The notes under the pieces were generated by a model. The model saw only the letters and a list, made by a program, of their open reading frames with translations. It was not told the DNA's origin and did not search any database. A program made the translations under genes and the position numbers. From Berberis thunbergii (Eukaryota; Streptophyta; Magnoliopsida; Ranunculales; Berberidaceae), in the NCBI GenBank assembly GCA_003290165.1, contig QNQO01002086.1, forward strand, positions 1 through 64,000: a stretch of DNA of 64,000 nucleotides, read 5' to 3'. How positions within the stretch are numbered: position 1 is the stretch's first letter; every line of letters begins with the position of its first letter. Below, one piece after another: positions 22,108 to 33,869 of the stretch.

Positions 22108-22938
22108 AACAATAGAGCACAAGTGTTGTTTACTTTAAAACGAGCTTACTTAAATTAACGTTTGTGAAACAAAGCAGATCTGGTATGAAAAATAAAGTCA
22201 ACTATATGTGTATTTTATACATCTAACCATATAAATTTTGCAAAAACTATTTATAGTGGGTTTTACTTCTTAAGTGACATGTCACATGCATCACACACCT
22301 CATAAAGACTTATTCTATTGACCAAGTGGTGCAACTCTTATGGGTGAATAACTTATACATTAGATGGAAACTTCCGAAGTAGTAGCCCTAGAAGTGATAA
22401 TCGCAGTAATCACTCCAGAAGAGGTAGTAAAATAATCGCTCTAACAGAGGTGATTATGAAAATTACTTCAGCAGAGGTAGTCAGAATACTTACCACATGG
22501 TTTAAAGATCTTGTCTGGTACAATAATAAAACTGCAAAGGATACTAGTCACATGTTTGTCATGTACCAAAAAAGGCAGTAGAGAAATATCAAGATTACAT
22601 TAAAACCAAAGAAGGCGATTTTAATACAATGGGAAGATAATAATCCCTATTTCTTTTATTCTTTGAATTTACTCACGTTGCAGTAAAATCAAAAGTCTTA
22701 ATTTACTCATTGTTTTGAATTAGTTACTTATATACTTATAACTTAAGACAAAGTAAATGATCAAAAGAAAATCATGGTATCTAATATTTTCTGTAGTAAG
22801 TGTCAATTTTAGCTGTAAAAAGGATAAAGGTAGAGAAAATGAAAAACATAAATACCCCTGAGTATGAGGCCGTTCTAGAGAGATAACCATTAGTTAATGT
22901 AATCACTTCAGCAGCGGTGGTTACCATCATGTTGCTAC
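22108..22938 (+). other. Decayed copia gag region
   Basis: This stretch has no usable frame but lies where gag is expected, between the leader/repeat region and the protease. Short runs built on AGAAGAGGTAGT and CAGCAGAGGTAGT are scattered at 22380-22490. I assign it by position only. Confidence 0.4.
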
Positions 22939-25665
22939 ATGTCTAATACTTATTTTATAAATCACCTCAAGAAGTCTAAAACACCTACTACTTGTGAAAC
23001 ATATGCAATATATTATGTTTTATTAGATTTATTTACCGCATACATTTCCTTTGAAGGTATGGTTTATAAACTGCAAATGATGAGCAATCAAATTTGTTTA
23101 ATTGTTAGTGCCACTACCCATAATTTATTGACCAGTCAGAACATTTTCTAAACACTGGCCTTTACGACACAAATGGTGTTTTTATCATAGCTGGACCTAT
23201 GCAATTTCTTGATGGATCTAGAAAGACCCGCCATTTATTATTGCAGTTTTTAAAGAAACTTGTTGTATGTCAACATATATACATCACATCTAATGTTGGA
23301 CACCTGAAACTTACATTAGAAATATATGTATAAATCCTGAAGCTTACACTCAAGATATATGCATTACATCTAATGTTGAAAGCTTGAAGCTTCATGGTAA
23401 CCATTCTGTTATATGTCTTCACCTTGTTGAAAGACTTTTACTTATATAGTCTAGACTACCTAATAGTATCTAAGAACATACAATATTGCATATTGCTAAA
23501 TTGCATAGTGTCATTCTATTCCCACCGTTAAGGGGAGATATGAAGATAAAACGGTGTAGAATTAGAATACTTTCATTTTGTCTCATCCGGACTGTAAAAT
23601 CATATGTGTTAGCTATGAGTACACATTCTCCCTACAGGACAAAGTTTTAAAAAAAAATGCAACTAGTGAATCTACAACATGCTAGAAGCATGAAAGACAT
23701 ATGCTCGAATATGTATCCCTAAAGGACAAACTTCGAATAAGGCAATTAATGTATCTATTGCATGTTAGAAGTGTGGTAGACTTATAGGTTCCAAAGATTC
23801 AACTCTTCGAAAAAGGAGAATTTGTAAAATTCATGCCCTAATGCTCCTGAATAAACAATGCTTGAAACTTTTGCAGAAGTTGTACATGCACAAGAAGAAG
23901 TTGTACATGATGCTCCAGTAGTAGCATTATATAACGCTCCTGAAGAGGTTATGGCTCCAGTAGTAGCAATATATAACACTCCTGAAGAGGTTATGGCTCC
24001 TGCAGTAGCATGACATAATGCTCCTAAGGAGGTTATGTTTAAAAGCCCTGGAAGTGTCTCATATCACTGCAGTGACAATGAAAGCCTTGGAAGAGGCTTA
24101 GGTACTTGATAATAATCAGATCTCAATATATTCACAGGAAATGTGATATCAAATGAAATGGTCATCGATGACGTATTCACATATATGGTAGCTATCAAAT
24201 TATTAAAAGGGCAATGATACTGATATTAAACCACGTGTCTATAAAGTCAACAAATAAATAATTGGCCAAATAACAATATATTGTCCAAAATGGCATTGGG
24301 CCCGTCAAAACGAAAATATATTGTCCAAGTGGAATTGAGTTTCCTTGAGAAATGTGGTATATTTGAACTTATAGTACAAACACTTCAGTGTGTAAACCTT
24401 GTTGGTTTCAAACGAGTGTTTGTAGGAAAAACAAATGGGATTATCAGATATATGCAAGATTCGTGGTACAAGGGTTCCCGTAGCAACTTAGCATTTGATA
24501 AAATATATTCCCGGTTATGGATATAACTACATTTCTATTTAGTATTGTAGTTTCTGAATACGTGATATACGAATTATGAATGTCGAAATTACTTATGGGA
24601 ATTTAGACACAAATCTCTGAAGGATTTACATTATTAGACACAATTATTTACATGAAAATCCCTTAAGGATTTACTTTGCCTGAAACAAAGTCATTGCTCA
24701 ATATAACTAGAACATGTTTTATATTATTTGAACCATTCTAGAAGAATGCAATATAATTGTCTTAGCAAATATCCATGTAAGAAATGTTATGGAAATTTGA
24801 CAATCATTCTTATGACATCATTAACTATTTTTGTCATACTAGCAGTTTATGTAAATATAACTCTTATTGGACCTTGAAAATATTGTTTGCAATTAAAGAC
24901 CTTGGAAGAAAAGCTTTTGTCTTGACCTGTAGATTGACTAAAGTACTAGTGGAATGTTGGCTTATCAACCGAGGTATATTGATAAAGTTTGTAACACTTT
25001 TAACATGAACGACTCTCATCCACTTAGTATGTTTATGGTCGTCTGATCTTTAGATATCAATAAAGACTTGTATCAACCAATTAAAGGATACTCGGTCCTG
25101 AAGTACCATATGTGAGTATCATTGGTGCATTGTTATATTTAGCACCAAGTACATAACCTGATATAGTTTTTTTTTTTGTGCATTTACTAGCAAAGTATAG
25201 TTTTTGCATAGACTTATAGATATTTGCATGACATGACACATATATCATCATGGGATCATTGATATGAGTTTATTCCTATGATTTAACTAACCATTTCCCA
25301 CCTAGTTGACTATGCAGATTTATGTTCTCTATTTGACCCTCATGAGGGTTACTCACAGGTAGACTTTGTATTTATGAGTTACAATATAACTATTTCTTAG
25401 GTGTCAATTACACAAACTTATTGATCAGTCAACTACAATATTTGACAACAATGTTGCATGTATTGATCAAATGTAAGAAGACTTCATCAAAGGAGATTGA
25501 ACGAAACACATTCCAATGCAGTTCCTCTATCCACATGAGCTTCAGAAGAACAATGTGGTTGAATTCAAACAGAGTTAGTATAGTAACAACTCTACAAATC
25601 TCTTCACCAATGCATTCTACATCAATATTCCAGAAATTGGTTTACAAGATTAATATGTGTTAACT
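22939..25665 (+). pseudogene. Ty1/copia pol remnants: protease, reverse transcriptase, RNase H
   Basis: Fragments appear in the copia order. At about 23086-23150, CLIVSATTHNLLT corresponds to the D-x-ATTHT-IL region by the protease. At 24281-24526, LQCVNLVGFKRVFVGKTNG and IIRYMQDSW match the start of copia reverse transcriptase (VGYKWVFVRK then IVRYKARLV). At 24820-24870, AVYVNITLIG stands in place of the catalytic AVYVDDM, so the active-site aspartates are lost. At 25025-25140, HPLSMFMVVRSLD and IGALLYLA match the connection region. At 25435-25660, frames equivalent to HELQKNNVVEF and TSIFQKLVYKI match RNase H. Integrase is not recognisable. Stops and indels occur throughout. Confidence 0.85.
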
Positions 25666-25689
25666 TAGCAACCAGTTGTGCATAGATAA

Positions 25690-26467
25690 GAAGGAGTATC
25701 CGGAAGTATACCCGATAAGCATCCAGAAGGATCTATAAGAGCATCTAGAAATATATTCGTGATAGTATCATGAAGTATATATTCTTGAAAGTATCCTGAA
25801 GTATACTATATTTGGGCAAGCTGTACTCTTTTTCCTTGATGGCGATTTTATCCCATTGGATTTTTCCATCAAGGTTTTAATGAGACAGCAATATCCAGAA
25901 GTATAGCCCCCGGTGTGCACCCAAAAGTATGTTAAGAAAGCATCCAAAAGTATGCTACAGATCATATATGTTGTGTTTGATTTATGCGCGCTGTACTCTT
26001 ATTCCTCGACAAGGTTTTTCCCATTGTATTTTCTTATCAAGGTTTTAATGAGACATCATTATGCGCATAGAGCATCCTGAAGTATTCAAAAGTAGTAGTT
26101 GTACTCTTTTTTCCTTCGACACGATTTTATCCCATTGGGTTTCTTGTCAAGGTTTTAACGAGGCAGCACTGAAGTAACAATGATGGTAATACAACCCTCA
26201 TTACATAAGGATATACTCATGTACTCCATAAGAGACTTGAGTTTTAATGCCACTTTCAGAAATCATTGTTTGTACTAGACTAAGACGATTTACAATCTCA
26301 TCCCTTTGTTGTGATTATCAAAAGGAGAATTCTATAAGAGGGACTTGATTTTGCAAAAGACTTTGTAGAAAATTTGCACGTTGTACTCTTTTTCTTTCAC
26401 TGAGGTTTTGTTCCATCTAACAGGACTTAAGTACATCGACAACATGAGATGAACATCCAAGGGGGAG
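25690..26467 (+). repeat. Copia 3' untranslated repeats and polypurine tract
   Basis: A motif of the form TGTACTCTTTTTCCTT, followed by ATCCCATTGG and AAGGTTTTAA(T/C)GAG, recurs at about 25828, 25990, 26100 and 26380. Between the copies are repeats of ATCC(A/T)GAAGTAT. This is typical of copia elements between pol and the 3' LTR. The tract AAGGGGGAG at 26459-26467 abuts the LTR and is the likely plus-strand primer. Confidence 0.8.
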
Positions 26468-26727
26468 TGTTCTTGAATAATATGGATGTCCCCTGGAATA
26501 TTGTGGATGTCCACCTCATGTTGAGGTGGCATCATGTGAGGAATTGGACATTGTGAGGTGTCAAGTTTATATTCATTTAATTTGCCTATAAATAGGCTAT
26601 GTTGTAAGATGATGTAGCATGAATGAATAAAACTTTTGTACAATGGGTGAGATCCAGAAAATAGAAAAGTTAATGAAAAAGTGAATTAATTACTCTGTGA
26701 ATTTTTCATTTTCATTTATTTTCAACA
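26468..26727 (+). repeat. 3' LTR of copia element
   Basis: It is 260 bases, TGTTCTTGAATAAT to TTTTCAACA, followed by the target duplication TAAAC (26728-26732). It contains TATAAATAGGC (about 26587) as TATA box and AATAAAA (about 26617) as a polyadenylation signal. It keeps the MITE-free version of the 5' LTR. Confidence 0.95.
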
Positions 26728-26732
26728 TAAAC

Positions 26733-27147
26733 CTCTTAGTAGACACAAATTTGCTTATAATAGAGCTATCAGATTCGTTTCTTGTGAGGCCAAAAAGAAA
26801 TCGGGATAGTTGAAAGATCTAGCTATAGAAAGTTTTGAGCTAGACTAGAAACGAGACACCTTGCATGAACCGGAGTTTGTTTGTTCGGCAGAGTGGCTCT
26901 TGGGAGGTGTTGTGGCAGAGTACTTTGGGCTAATTCAGACCACAAAAAATCAGCCCACTTCAAGCCTTTCTTGGTTAGGAAAAGTCTATCAAATCCAATA
27001 AAGTCTAGTAATTTTGTCGGGTAGTTGTATATTCTCAAAAAAATACTAAAGACATTCTCAGAAATTAAGACTTTGATGACACGTAGCAAGGTAGAAAAAT
27101 GATAAATAAATAAAATAATTAATACACTAACTCTCAATATATGTTTG
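26733..27147. other. Spacer between two retrotransposons
   Basis: No recognised feature. The segment ends with the target duplication ACATC (27148-27152) of the next element. The 137-residue frame on the minus strand is not convincing as a gene. Confidence 0.55.
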
Positions 27148-27152
27148 ACATC

Positions 27153-27765
27153 TGATACATCCAAATTTGTCCTTGTTGACTTTGACCTGCAAAAATGAGC
27201 AGTGGTGAACCAGAGACCACCGTTTTGGTGGCCCAAGGCACTCCGATGGTAAAGTCAGACACTTGAAAGAAGATGGACTAGACTGATAAAATTAGGGTTG
27301 CATGTGTGTACCTTTCTCATCTGTTTTGTTCACCTTATATCATGAGAATGTTTTACTCCTTCATTGACTCTACCTTTAAGTGCGTGATGGAAAGAGGAGA
27401 TCTCGCTTAAAATCTTTCCTTATCAAGTAAAGTCCATGGAGGGTTCTTCACCCGTCTACGATTAATCTTCTTTGGTACTTGGCTCTTTTTAGGACTCAAT
27501 GCATACTTGGACCTAAAATAGCCTAAATGGACCTTGGGTCTGCTATAGTCCAAAGGTTTATATCGAGGCCTTATTGTCCTAGGCCAAACTTTGAAATTTT
27601 TATCGCATTGGGCTTGCATAATCTGGGTTTGAGTACCTCACTTACAGGCTGTGTAGAAATTAACTTGGACCTGGCTTGAGTCTGGTCTGTCTAGGCCTTC
27701 TCCCATAGGGTTGATATGTGTCACACATTTGGCAGTGGTTGGATGATTGTTTTAATGTCTCATCA
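27153..27765 (-). repeat. 3' LTR of outer Tat element
   Basis: It aligns along its whole length with 58115-58718. Shared landmarks include CTTATATCATGAGA, TTTTACTCCTTCATTGA, AGCCTAAATGGAC and AATCTGGGTTT. It is interrupted by nothing. The stretch after it (27766-27873) is the element's own 3' region, cut by the inner Tat element. Confidence 0.93.
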
Positions 27766-27873
27766 GTTACAGTTACTCACCCTAGTTAGTGGCTGCATAC
27801 AAGGGCACTAATTCACTATACATGGGGCCTCATGCAACGCCATGATGGTATATTTTGGCGTCTCTTCGATTTT

Positions 27874-28567
27874 TGCATAACAATTATTGCAGTTGTTTTC
27901 TGCTCCTTGCTTTGACCTAGTCCCGCTAACCTACTGACTTGCACAAGTAACACACGTGAGCCACGGACCACCCTTGTGGTGGCCGATGGCACTCTGATGT
28001 TAAAGTTAGACATGGATCTAAGGAAGGTGTAATGTTGTAAACAAGGAATTTGTATTGTAACTTAGCTTACCAACCTCGTGTCTTATTTATGGTGCAGGAG
28101 TCTTGGTTCTACCAGGCCATCGAAGGCGTAGTTTAGGAAAGAGGTCTTTGTGATATCCTTCTCTAATTAGGAGTCGTGTTGTAGGAGGGAAGTTCCATGT
28201 TAGTCCTGTGCTCCTAGATACACGGGAGATAGTTCCCCATCAAAGAGGAATTCGTAGAAGGAAGTTTTCCCGCGTGAAATGTACTATGGTATTTGCATCA
28301 TAGTTGGATGGAAATAACTGTTGTAATTTCATGTCTGAAGTTGATCCTCGAGATACTTGCCTTAGTAGGACTTACGGGTATTGAGGATAGTTGTGAGACA
28401 TGTGGGCCTAGCATGCTTTAAGAGTTCGGGTCTGTCTGGCGGACTGAATTAGGCGGGCTTGGAGCTACTTGGGCCAGATCAATGTTGGGCTGACGCCAAG
28501 GCCCATAATTCTTTGAAATCATCATGACAGGTGTATGGCTCAGGGATGTGACCACTTTTGTGTATCA
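27874..28567 (-). repeat. 3' LTR of inner Tat element
   Basis: It aligns with 36457-36723 plus 38403-38815. Shared landmarks are CACAAGTAACACAC, GTGGTGGCC, ATTAGGAGTCGTGTTGTAG, GATCCTCGAGATACTTG and GTGTATGGCTCAGGGATGTG. The right boundary (TGTATCA, 28567) is sharp because the polypurine tract follows. The left boundary is uncertain by about 15 bases. Confidence 0.88.
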
Positions 28568-28728
28568 TCACCTACTCCCCCCGAGTCAGTGGGCATTAAG
28601 TTGGTCCACTGACTATGAAAAAGTGACTGTACCGTGGTGGTGATTGAACTCAAAGCATTCATCTCGAGCGGTGCATGACATTAATGGGTACGCGACTACT
28701 CAAGGAGGGAAAGTAAGATTTGTCTTCC

Positions 28729-28736
28729 TATAAATA
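28729..28736 (+). promoter_or_regulatory. TATA box for the antisense frame
   Basis: TATAAATA stands 93 bases upstream of the antisense ATG at 28829, on the plus strand, opposite to the retrotransposon's own direction. Its placement fits a start site near 28760 and a leader of about 70 bases. Confidence 0.55.
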
Positions 28737-28828
28737 TTTTTCGCTTCAATGAAGATTTTCTCATTCTTTTCTACACTGTTATTTTGAGCCATAGTATCGC
28801 AGTGAAATTTGATTCGTTCTTCCTACCG

Positions 28829-30525
28829 ATGGCTGACAATGTTGAACTTTCTCCCAAGGATCTGCTATCTTTTAGTTGCGTCAAGTTTTTCGAATTTAGC
28901 TTAGTCGACGAAGCTGAGTTGATCAGGTTTCATAGTTTGTACCGTATTCTAGGAGATTTGGAAATTGTTTCCGCATTTGGAAGTTTGTGCCTGACTACAC
29001 CCCCTTAGGGGTACATAAGTTTTCACAGAAACATGTTTGAGTTTGGGCTTTAGTTTCCAATACCAGATGACGCCTAGCGCTTCGTTCTTAATTTTTATAT
29101 GTCTCCTACTCAAATGGCTCTGAGCGGGTTCAAGATTCTGCTTGCTATTCTTCTGAGGGCTCATGACGATGGTCTCCGTTTGACCTCGGTGGTGATCCAT
29201 CACTTGATCACTGCTCGATTGGACCCCAGGGGTCTCTGCATATTAAACTGTTCTTCTTGTCTATGCTTGGTGGCGGACGACGCTGAATCTTGGGAAAGCA
29301 TCGATTCTTGGCTTCGGTGGATTCAATGTACTTCAAGTTTGGGAGTCATAGAGTGTCCCGATACTTCTAGTTTGATCTTGGTGAGTTTCTTAGCTGCTGA
29401 CATATTTTATGAATATCCTTTATGCGGCGCTGGTTTTGACGTTATTCCTTTGTTTCAGGGAAGTTTGTCGTTCCGTCTCTTAGCGAGGAAGAGAGACGGA
29501 TAGAGAGGGAGTTCCTCAAGGTCCCTTTGACATCAGTTGAGGAGGTCATAATGCCAAGCAATGTTATGTGTAGTGGGTTGTTGCGGTGTTCTCATGGTGT
29601 TCGCCCCTTGCTAGGTTCATTGGTTGAGGGGGTTGTCAATCATCATACGAGGAAGAGAAGTCTGGCCCTGCCCAGCCCATCCAAGCTTGCTGAATTGGAG
29701 GCGACTATGCCTCTTGTCGTTGTTCTGAAAAAGAGGCAACCCTCTGGTAAGGTGAATTCTCCCATTAGGATGTCGCTATCTGCACAGGCGGCACCCTCGA
29801 AGGTTGTAGCTTCCTTACAAATGCTTCTACTTCCCTTGTTGACTCAGAGGGGGAGGAGGTTCGACTGCGCATCGATGTATTGCATCACCGTTGTCCTGAG
29901 ATGGTCGCTATTGCCCTTGAGCTGTACAGTCCTGTTTCGCTTAACTCCGACGCTCGCGGAAGAGTTATCCCTTTGGAGAAGGCCTTAGTGGATCTACGAA
30001 TGTCATATTAAGATGCCCTCTATCGGGTGGCTTCCTTGAATGGTCAACTGCAGAATTCTGGTACTGCTACGAGCCTCGGGCTTGTGGGGGCCGCAACCTC
30101 TGTCATCGAAGTGGAATTTACTGGTATGAGATCTCAACTGAGGGCGACCAAGTTCGGTTTGCGTCTTCTCACGGTGAACTAAGGCAGACTAGGGCCGAAC
30201 TGGAGCCATTGAACTACAACAACTAGAGTTTGCAATTGACAAGGGGTTTCATTGCATTCGTGAGGCGGAACGACTGTTGGAAGAGGAGCATTCGCACTAC
30301 GCAACCCTGGTGGGTGTGATGGACTTCGATGTGTAAGGCAGGAGGCCATTGATCTCGTCCGAGGTTATTTGGGGTAGGATGGAACTTTTGAAGCTAATCA
30401 GAGAAGAGCATCCTAGGGTCGATCTTGATTTTGCCCGCTACAGGATAGCTGCTTTCGGACCGATTAATCGACGGGAGGGCTCTTGCACCGCAGGACTAGC
30501 TCCTGAGGAGGATGTTTCTCCTTAA
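28829..30525 (+). pseudogene. Antisense additional ORF (aORF) of inner Tat element
   Basis: Plus-strand coding sequence runs opposite to gag-pol between integrase and the 3' LTR. It starts MADNVELSPKDLLSFS and continues FHRNMFEFGL, a stop, FPIPDDA, a stop, RFVLNFYMSPTQMALSGFKI and LLAILLRAHDDG. A globular N-terminal part of this kind, with a Met-Phe-x-x-Gly segment followed by SP-Q and a hydrophobic helix, is common in plant proteins labelled putative plant transposon protein or gag-like. A lysine-rich linker (29640-29780) and a charged, probably coiled-coil tail (29990-30450) follow, ending at TAA near 30525. The stops at 29051 and 29075 are TAG where Trp is likely. Its function is unknown. 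Confidence 0.75.
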
Positions 30526-30778
30526 AATGGTTGTAATGTTCTTTCCTGAATAGACAAATATTTTTTGAATGAAAGTATTATTTTGCCCCGTATTGTCGTG
30601 TTCATTTTAGATGCTTTGTAGATCATAGAATTTTTACTATTGGGCAGAACGTCTGTCTTTGTCAATCAAAATATATTGCTGCTTTGGATCGATGTCGTTG
30701 ACCTTGTGACAGAATATGGGTTAATCAACAGAATTCATCATTGGTCGCGAGTTGACAAGGCTCCCTCGATCATTATCT

Positions 30779-31980
30779 GGTAGGTACGACGATCATTGTT
30801 TGTTGGAGAGCAATGACCCCTTGGCGAGGCATCGTCATCAATGGACAAGCACTGACTAGACTCCCACATCCTCGATCGTCGTGATTCACAGGTAGAGAAC
30901 TAGGCGGTGGGTATCAGAAGTCGACGTTAGGAGTCGCGAACTAACTAAGCTTACCTGGTAAGTTCGACGATCATTGTTTGTTAGAGAGCAATGATCCCTT
31001 GTCGAGTCGTCGTCATAAGCAGACAAGCGCTGAGTAGGCTCCCACTTCCACGATCGTCATGGACCACGCATAGCGGACTAGGCATTGGGCACCAGAAGCC
31101 ATCATCATCAGTTGCAACCTAACTAAGCTTACCTGGTAAGTTTTGTGGTCATTGTCTGTTAAAGAGCAATTATCCCTTGGCGAGTTGTCTTCATCAGTGG
31201 ACAAGCGCTGACTAGGCTTCCACTTCCTCGGTCGTCACGGTCCGCAAGTAGCGGACTAGGCGTTGGGCAACAGAAACCATCGTCATCATTCGCGAACTGA
31301 CTAGGCTTACCTGGTAAGTTTGGCGATCATTGTCTGTTTGAGAGCAATGATCCCTTGGCGAGTCTTCGTCATCAGCGGACAAGCGCTGAATATACTCCCA
31401 CCTCTTTGACTGTCGTGGTACGTGCACAGCGGACTAGGCGTTGGGCACCAGAAGCCGTTGTCATCAATCACAAATTGACTAAGCTTACTTGGTAAGTTCG
31501 ACGATCATTGTTTGTTGGAGAGCAATAATCCATTGGTGAGTCATCGTCATCAGTGGACAAGCACTGACTAGACTTCCACTTCCTTGGCCGTCATTATCCC
31601 CACGTAGCGAACTAGGCGTTAGGCACCAAAAGTCGTCGCCATCAGTTGCGAACTAACTAAGCTTACCTGGTAAATTCGGTGATCAATGTTTATTGGACAA
31701 CAATGATCCCTTGGCGAGTAGTCGTCATCAGTGGACAAGTGCTGACTTGACTCCTATTTCCTCGGCCATCATGGTTCGCGTGTAGCAGACTAGGCATTGG
31801 GCACCAAAAGCCATTGCCATTAGTCCCAAACTGACTAACCTTAGTTGGTAAGTTCGGAGATCATTGCCTATTGTAGAGCAATGATCCCTTGGCGAGTCAT
31901 TGTCATCAGCAGACAAGTGTTAACTAGACTCCCACTTCCTTGGCCATCATGGTCCACGCATAGCGGACTATGCGTTGGGT
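30779..31980. repeat. 178-bp tandem array in the Tat 3' region
   Basis: Units begin with GGTA(A/G)(G/A)T at 30779, 30957, 31135, 31313, 31491, 31669 and 31847: six full units with exactly 178 bases each and a seventh of about 134. Each carries GATCATTGTTTGTT, GAGCAATGATCCCTTGGCGA, CGTCATCAG(C/T)GGACAAG, GCGGACTAGGCGTTGGGC and AACTAAGCTTACCTGG. The units differ by substitutions but not by net length. The array lies between integrase and the antisense frame, where Tat/Ogre-type elements are known to carry tandem repeats. Confidence 0.95.
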
Positions 31981-32074
31981 TGATATCGAGTCTAGCCATA
32001 GTCGGGCTTGTCGAGGGTTGTAACGGACGGCAGTGGAAGTTTTGGTAAAAGCAAAATATTGTATTGATAATATT

Positions 32075-33050
32075 TTCTGAGACGCTCTACATTCCCTGGT
32101 CGTTTAAGCTCATTGCCGTCTGCATTTTTCAGCCAGTACGTTCTCGGCCTATTGACCTTGGTGACTCTATAAGGTCCTTCTCAGTTTGGGTTTAGCTTTC
32201 CCGCACCGACTTTTTCGGTGTTCTGCTGGGTCTTCTTGAGTACCCAATCTTTCACCTTGAACTAGTCTGGTTTGACCTTCTTGTTGTAATATTGCGCCAT
32301 TCGTTGTTTGTAGGTAGCTGTCTTGGCGAAGGCTAGATCTCGCATCTCGTTGAGGAGGTCTAGCCCTACGCGCAAGGCTTCATCATTACCGCCCAGTCTG
32401 AACTCCTCCGTTTGGAAGATTGGTAGCTCGAGTTCTACCGAAACCATAGTTTCTAACTCGTATGATAAGGCGAAAGGTGTATTTTTGGTAGGGGCTCTTT
32501 TGGTTGTCCGATATGCCCAGAGTATTCCCGGTAGCTCTAGACCCCATTTTCCTTTGGTTGCGTCGAGCTTTTTTATGGCATTTATGATCGTCCGGTTGGT
32601 AACCTCTGTTTTGTCGTTGGCTTGGGGTGCCCTGGCGAAGAGAAGTGGTGATCAACACTCAAACTTTTGCACAGTTTCTTGACCTTGCTACCCTCGAACT
32701 GGGTTCCGTTGTCGCTGACCAATATTCTGGGAATGCAAAATCTAAAGACGATAGTGGCCCATATAAATTTTTTGATCTGGACCTATCCAATTTTGGATAA
32801 GGGCTCGGCCTCGACCATTTGGTGAAGTAGTCGATGGCCACAAGAAGGAACTTTTTATCGGCTGATGCCAGAAGCGGTTCGACGATGTCCATTCCCCATT
32901 GCGCGAACGGCCACAGACTAGTAATCAAAGTCAGTGGCTGGCTGGCATATGCGTGTATGGCGCGAACCTCTGACATTTGTAGCATTTGCGGACAATATCT
33001 TTAGCGTCTCGCTGCATGGTCGGCCAATAATACCCTATTGTTAGGGCTTT
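32075..33050 (-). pseudogene. Integrase of inner Tat element
   Basis: On the minus strand, RKCYKCQRFA (about 33010-32970) is the end of the HHCC zinc domain. At about 32930-32800, LTLITSLWPFAQWGMDIVEP, then KKFLLVAIDYFTKW, is the catalytic core with its first Asp. At 32447-32262, SVELELPIFQTE and ATYKQRMAQYYNKKVKP are the C-terminal part. The tail ends near 32075 after DWVLKKTQQN and GPYRVTKV-like sequence. At least two frame changes (near 32790 and 32655) break it. Confidence 0.88.
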
Positions 33051-33329
33051 ATGGGCGAGGGTTCTCCCGCCCGGATGATTCTCGCACATATCACTGTGGA
33101 TTCTTTACAAGACCTGGCTTGCCTCTGAAGGTGATAGACATTGAAGCAGTGGTCCCGTCACTGATCTTTTGTATAACTTGTCATTTAGGAGAGTGTACCT
33201 TGTTACTTAGTTTTTTAGTTTTTTAGTCTTCTTGCTTTGACCTTCTCTATGTCATTTAGGCTCCAGTTGCTATGTATTCCAGTATAGGAGTCATCCAATT
33301 TTGATGTGTTTCGTAGCGTAGACATCTCT

Positions 33330-33860
33330 ATGTTATTCTTTATTGAGGCTTGATTGCTCTTGGTATTCAATGAGGCCATTGGAGAGTTTGTCGGAGGCTG
33401 GGGCTTCTCCGGCTAGCACATCAGCCCTTTTGTTGTCGTCTTGGGAGCACTCTATGAGTTCCCAGTTCTTAAACATGCCCATTATGCCAAGTACCTTGTC
33501 GCTGTAGGCTATCATGCGGGGGTTTTTTTTTGTTGAAGTCCCCTTTAACTTGGTTGAAGTCCCCTTTAACTTGGTTGACTACCGGTCTTGAATTGTTGTA
33601 TGCTGTTAGGTGATCTATATTGATCCCTAATGCTAGCTTTAGGCCGGACAGGAGGGCTCGTATTTGGCATCATTTTTTGAAGCGGGGAAGCCGAATCTGA
33701 CTGCTTTTTCTAGGGTAAAGCGGCTAGGAGAACAGAATGTGATCCCGACTCCATTTTTAGTCACATTGGAGGACCCGTAGCAGCGTAAGATCCATGCTTG
33801 GACAATTGCATCCGAGGGTTGGTGGTTTGTCTTCATTTCTTCACTGGTAGTGAACTTAAC
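33330..33860 (-). pseudogene. Second (archaeal-type) RNase H of Tat lineage
   Basis: The minus-strand reading gives W-x-LRCYGSSNVTKNGVGITF, then CSPSRFTLEKAVRFGFPASK and NDAKYE (33800-33650). Further on it gives SDKVLGIMGMFKNWELIEC and QDDNKRADVLAGEA. The pattern DGSSN-x-x-GSGAGI, then FPASNNEAEYEAL and NKRADALA is that of the extra RNase H domain that distinguishes Tat elements. Here the first catalytic Asp appears replaced (CYGSSN). Frames are interrupted. Confidence 0.82.
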
Positions 33861-33869
33861 AATGAAATT

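Larger units (their letters stand above)
12004..26727 (+). mobile_element. Decayed Ty1/copia LTR retrotransposon
   Basis: LTRs at 12004-12541 and 26468-26727 begin TGTTCT and end TTCAACA. The element is flanked by a perfect 5-bp duplication, TAAAC (11999-12003 and 26728-26732). Just inside the 5' LTR is CGTTATCAGCACGAAG, the primer-binding region typical of many plant copia elements. The 3' LTR is preceded by the polypurine tract AAGGGGGAG (26459-26467). Decayed protease and reverse transcriptase/RNase H are readable at 22939-25665. The 14.7-kb length is inflated by a triplicated 1.1-kb region, a CACTA element and a MITE. It has many stops and is certainly inactive. Confidence 0.93.

Noticed and set aside
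28949..29203. 84-residue minus-strand frame
   Set aside because: Shadow of the antisense extra frame, which is read on the plus strand with recognisable structure.
30779..31980. CRISPR-like array
   Set aside because: Units are contiguous 178-bp tandem repeats without unique spacers, in a plant retrotransposon.
32323..32682. 119-residue plus-strand frame
   Set aside because: Opposite-strand shadow of the Tat integrase region.
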